Source: Chaetorhynchus papuensis
Lineage: Eukaryota > Chordata > Aves > Passeriformes > Rhipiduridae
Reading direction: 5' to 3'
NCBI GenBank assembly: GCA_013396525.1
Contig: VWYX01000080.1
Coordinates: 611,893 to 675,892, forward strand
Length of the DNA: 64,000 nt
Part shown: positions 62,001-64,000 of the stretch, one piece after another
Position numbering within the stretch: position 1 is the stretch's first letter
Layout of the letters: the number at the start of each line of letters is the position of its first letter
The notes under the pieces: model-generated
Database searches by the model: none
Told to the model about the DNA's origin: nothing
The model's input: only the letters and a program-made list of their open reading frames with translations
Translations under genes and position numbers: made by a program

Positions 62001-63450
62001 ACCAAAACCACCAACAAAAACACCATCTTCATGTCTAACACATGGTGTGTCTCCCTACCATGAGGGAGGGAGGAAAAAATGGGGGGGAGCAGGGGGAAGG
62101 CAAACAGTAGCAACACCCGAACTACCACACAAAACTGCAGCTAAATTTTTCTTAGGAGATACCTAGGATCTAATCCCTCTTGCAATTCTGCTTTGAGTCA
62201 AAAGGGCCACCTCAATGAGCCAGTGTATGTAAAAATGTGCAGCCTCTCCAGTCGACACCTCTGGAAAACAACTGCATCAAGGACACTCCCAGTAAGTTGA
62301 AGACTGGTTTAGATTTTAGCAGTTTATACTCTGTCAAAAATGTTCAGAATTTGGGCAGGAGCTCACATTCTCAGTTTTTTTTTTTTTGCCAAAGGGAAGA
62401 TTGGGAGGAGGGGGTAAGAAGAGAGAGGAAGGGAGGGAGAGAGAGTCTGAAAAGCTATTTACAATGCTGGCAACTCACTGTCCGTCCACTCAATTCCATC
62501 TGGCACAGGTCACCTAGTATCCTATCCTGCTACTCCAGGACAGGAATAAAATGACAAATCTAAGTTCTAATTGTTTCCTTAGAATCTTTCTCGACAGAGG
62601 ACATGAAACACTTGGTCCAACCCAAAAAAATGCAGCAAATCAGCAGAAAGCAGATAGACACAAATAACAAGCCACTCCCATCTCTTTAGAGAAATATCCT
62701 GCCAGAGGGATCCTTGGAAGAGACTATAAATATATTTGCAGTTGTCCACTGAAGATACAATCCAGTACGCCTATATTTTTTTCTCCTTTCACAGTGTATA
62801 ATCCTGCCAGAGTACAGACTATTCCCACCCAGTTTATCAAAGGAACATTTGAATTCAGCCTCTCCGAGATAGCAGCTTGGTGTTAATGAGAGCCCATTTA
62901 GATAAAGAGCAATACTGGATGGGACAAGAGGTGTGAAATACTTCAAACCACATAAATTCCCTCTATCACTGGTGGAGTTATCTCTCCCCAGAGGGTCAGT
63001 AGTTGTCACAGGCTTTACAGAAGTCAGGAGGGAATATGGCACTGAGGCAGAGTGTGGTCAGACCTGTTGTGACAGCCCTGGTACACTTACATCTTTCCAT
63101 TGTAAGCATTTAGAATTGCATAAACCAGGAAATAACTAGTAATATTTAGTAAAGGATAAAGTTCCTTTACAGATTCACAGAAGCTTCTCCCAAGCACACC
63201 ATCTCCACAGTAACCCACACCAGTCTCCTCGGTGTTTCCTAGGCTATTCAAACTTCCCTACTGCCTTCCCTTGCATTGCATCTGTTGATTTTGCTACCCT
63301 TACCTCGTGGGATATCATGCTCCAGAGAATCTAGAAAGTCGGTGGATGGGTCCAGGTCAGCCTTTTCCTGCAGGGTTTTATTCTTCAGGTTAACAGGCTC
63401 AGTGAAATGGAAATAGGAACTTAACTTTTTTGCATCCAGCAAAGACAGAC
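46908..63450 (-). CDS. RSPH9: RSPH9, radial spoke head protein 9; partial gene, last two coding exons
   Basis: RSPH9 is a component of the radial spoke head in motile cilia and flagella, acting with RSPH1 and RSPH4A in signalling from the central pair to dynein arms. Human mutations cause primary ciliary dyskinesia. Two - strand exons (63,450-63,304 and 47,068-46,908) join in frame to give about 102 C-terminal residues of an expected total near 276. Diagnostic stretches are LLDAKKLSSYFHF, KNKTLQEKADLDPS, FLDSLEHDIPRG, SWSIQLEKGG, RSLLWLGLTFYHVP and GTGEKNLDLPFML at the end, all close to the human sequence as I remember it. The upstream exons, including the start codon, are beyond 64,000. MRPS18A converges from the left. 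Confidence 0.95.
54040..54064 (+). repeat. (AAAAC)5 microsatellite
   Basis: There are five perfect AAAAC units, continuing into AAAAAG. It is a short pentanucleotide repeat in the RSPH9 intron. Confidence 0.9.
57180..57440. promoter_or_regulatory. Candidate conserved noncoding element in RSPH9 intron
   Basis: This island stands out from its A/T-leaning surroundings. It is GC-richer, non-repetitive and dense in clear binding words: CTGATAAAGG and GAGATAAAGC (GATA type), GGGGATTAATCGCC near 57,352 (paired OTX/PITX-type TAATC/GATTA), GTTAATTAGCTGTGTTAATG near 57,397 (homeodomain), and a G-rich GGGAGGGGGGAGGGGG run near 57,369. An opposite-strand open frame crosses it but has no family resemblance. 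Enhancer function and conservation are inferred. Confidence 0.4.
62403..62445 (+). repeat. Purine-rich tract
   Basis: These 43 bases are all A or G except one T at 62,415. They follow a T-run at about 62,375-62,387, so a homopyrimidine and a homopurine stretch lie close together on one strand. Confidence 0.75.
63304..63450 (-). CDS. RSPH9: RSPH9 penultimate coding exon
   Basis: On the - strand, CTGTTTGCAG|GT opens the exon, where GT completes a Gly codon, and CCACGAG|GTAAGG closes it. The 147 nt encode LSLLDAKKLSSYFHF, EPVNLKNKTLQEKADLDPS and FLDSLEHDIPR. The phase matches the terminal exon exactly (G + GC = Gly). This is strong evidence that the two exons, 16 kb apart, belong to one transcript. 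Confidence 0.96.
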
Positions 63451-64000
63451 CTGCAAACAGCCATTGGTGAGCATTAATACAGTGAACTAGGGTAACATTC
63501 ATTGTGCTACTGAGTATAACACTGTTTCTCTGATGCCCACAGCCTAGGACAGAATCACAATCTTTCTCCAGTAGACACCACAGAAGGCTTCTCAGAGACA
63601 GGTGTCAGCACTCCCCGATGCTGTGCGTTGCAGACCATTCTCACTGCAGTCCCAGATTACCAACGGGTACCGAATTGAGGACAACGTTCTGTGCCCATTT
63701 GGTCATATCCTGTATCTAAATGGACAATTCACTACATCTACAATTGCTAAACACTGACATACTACATACAGACAAATGACTCAGTTTAATGACTCAGAAC
63801 TATTACTGACTCTTTTCCCACCTTCCAGAGTTGAATCATGCACCTGAACATTAGTGGCACTGGATTCTCTCCTCCCTGTTCATCTTACCAAAGTGGAAAA
63901 AACCCCAACTGAAATCAAAACATCAGTTAGAGAAAGTCATCTTAATTTACAGCCTTTTTGATCAAAGTACAGATGATCCCGATAAAGACAATCAGAATTT
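63451..64000 (-). other. Start of RSPH9 intron 3 (incomplete)
   Basis: I looked on the - strand for the preceding RSPH9 exon, expected to end near a VNRTFEG-like sequence, and did not find it. This stretch is therefore taken as intron continuing past the window edge. No repeat was recognised. Confidence 0.65.

Larger units (their letters stand above)
47069..63303 (-). other. RSPH9 last intron (16,235 bp)
   Basis: This one large intron separates the final two coding exons. A regulatory-looking block (57,180-57,440) and simple repeats are listed separately. There is also a short tandem echo of TTTTAGGCTCAT at 48,243-48,270 and a 10-base C-run at 58,686-58,695. No CR1 copy, RNA gene or nested gene was recognised; open frames are under about 125 codons and unremarkable. 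Confidence 0.75.

Noticed and set aside
1..64000. CRISPR arrays, operon-like gene clusters or integrated viral genomes
   Set aside because: No regularly spaced repeats, gene clusters, long terminal repeat pairs or viral protein motifs were seen; the window is ordinary vertebrate nuclear DNA.

Overview
This is a 64 kb piece of vertebrate nuclear DNA, almost certainly from a bird. Genes are widely spaced, coding exons are short with GT/AG introns, and there is one CpG-island promoter. The dominant recognisable repeat is the CR1 LINE with its avian-type 3' tail. A SINE made of a tRNA-Ile-like head on a CR1 tail (about 46,570-46,710) resembles TguSINE1 of zebra finch, which hints at a passerine or a relative; that last step is inference.

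Only two protein-coding genes can be supported. (1) MRPS18A, the mitochondrial ribosomal protein now called mL66, lies on the + strand. All six coding exons are present between 23,429 and 44,896 and join into a complete 190-residue frame. (2) RSPH9, the radial spoke head protein 9 of motile cilia, lies on the - strand. Its last two coding exons are here (63,450-63,304 and 47,068-46,908); the earlier exons must lie past the right edge. The two genes point tail to tail with about 2 kb between their stop codons. This is the order I recall for human 6p21.1, where VEGFA sits on the 5' side of MRPS18A. VEGFA would therefore be expected beyond the left edge, but no part of it is visible here.

Layout: 1-19.7 kb is intergenic DNA with no gene I can recognise, two stretches that look like conserved regulatory DNA (about 7.84-8.42 kb and, more weakly, 16.64-16.96 kb), a MIR-like SINE relic and simple repeats. 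19,754-22,504 holds a 1,375-bp direct duplication whose copies are separated by a single N. It is most likely an assembly error, not biology. 22,505-23,129 is a CR1 3' end. 23.26-23.6 kb is the MRPS18A CpG island and promoter. 23.4-44.9 kb is MRPS18A, with CR1 fragments in introns 3 and 5. 44.9-46.9 kb is the convergent intergenic spacer carrying the SINE. 46.9-64 kb is the 3' half of RSPH9, mostly one 16.2-kb intron that contains another regulatory-looking island at about 57.18-57.44 kb.

The two genes act separately: one in mitochondrial translation, one in the ciliary axoneme. I found no operon-like, CRISPR-like or defence-like system and no new gene family. The observations most worth following are the false-duplication signature, the candidate conserved noncoding elements and the upstream ORF at the MRPS18A promoter.
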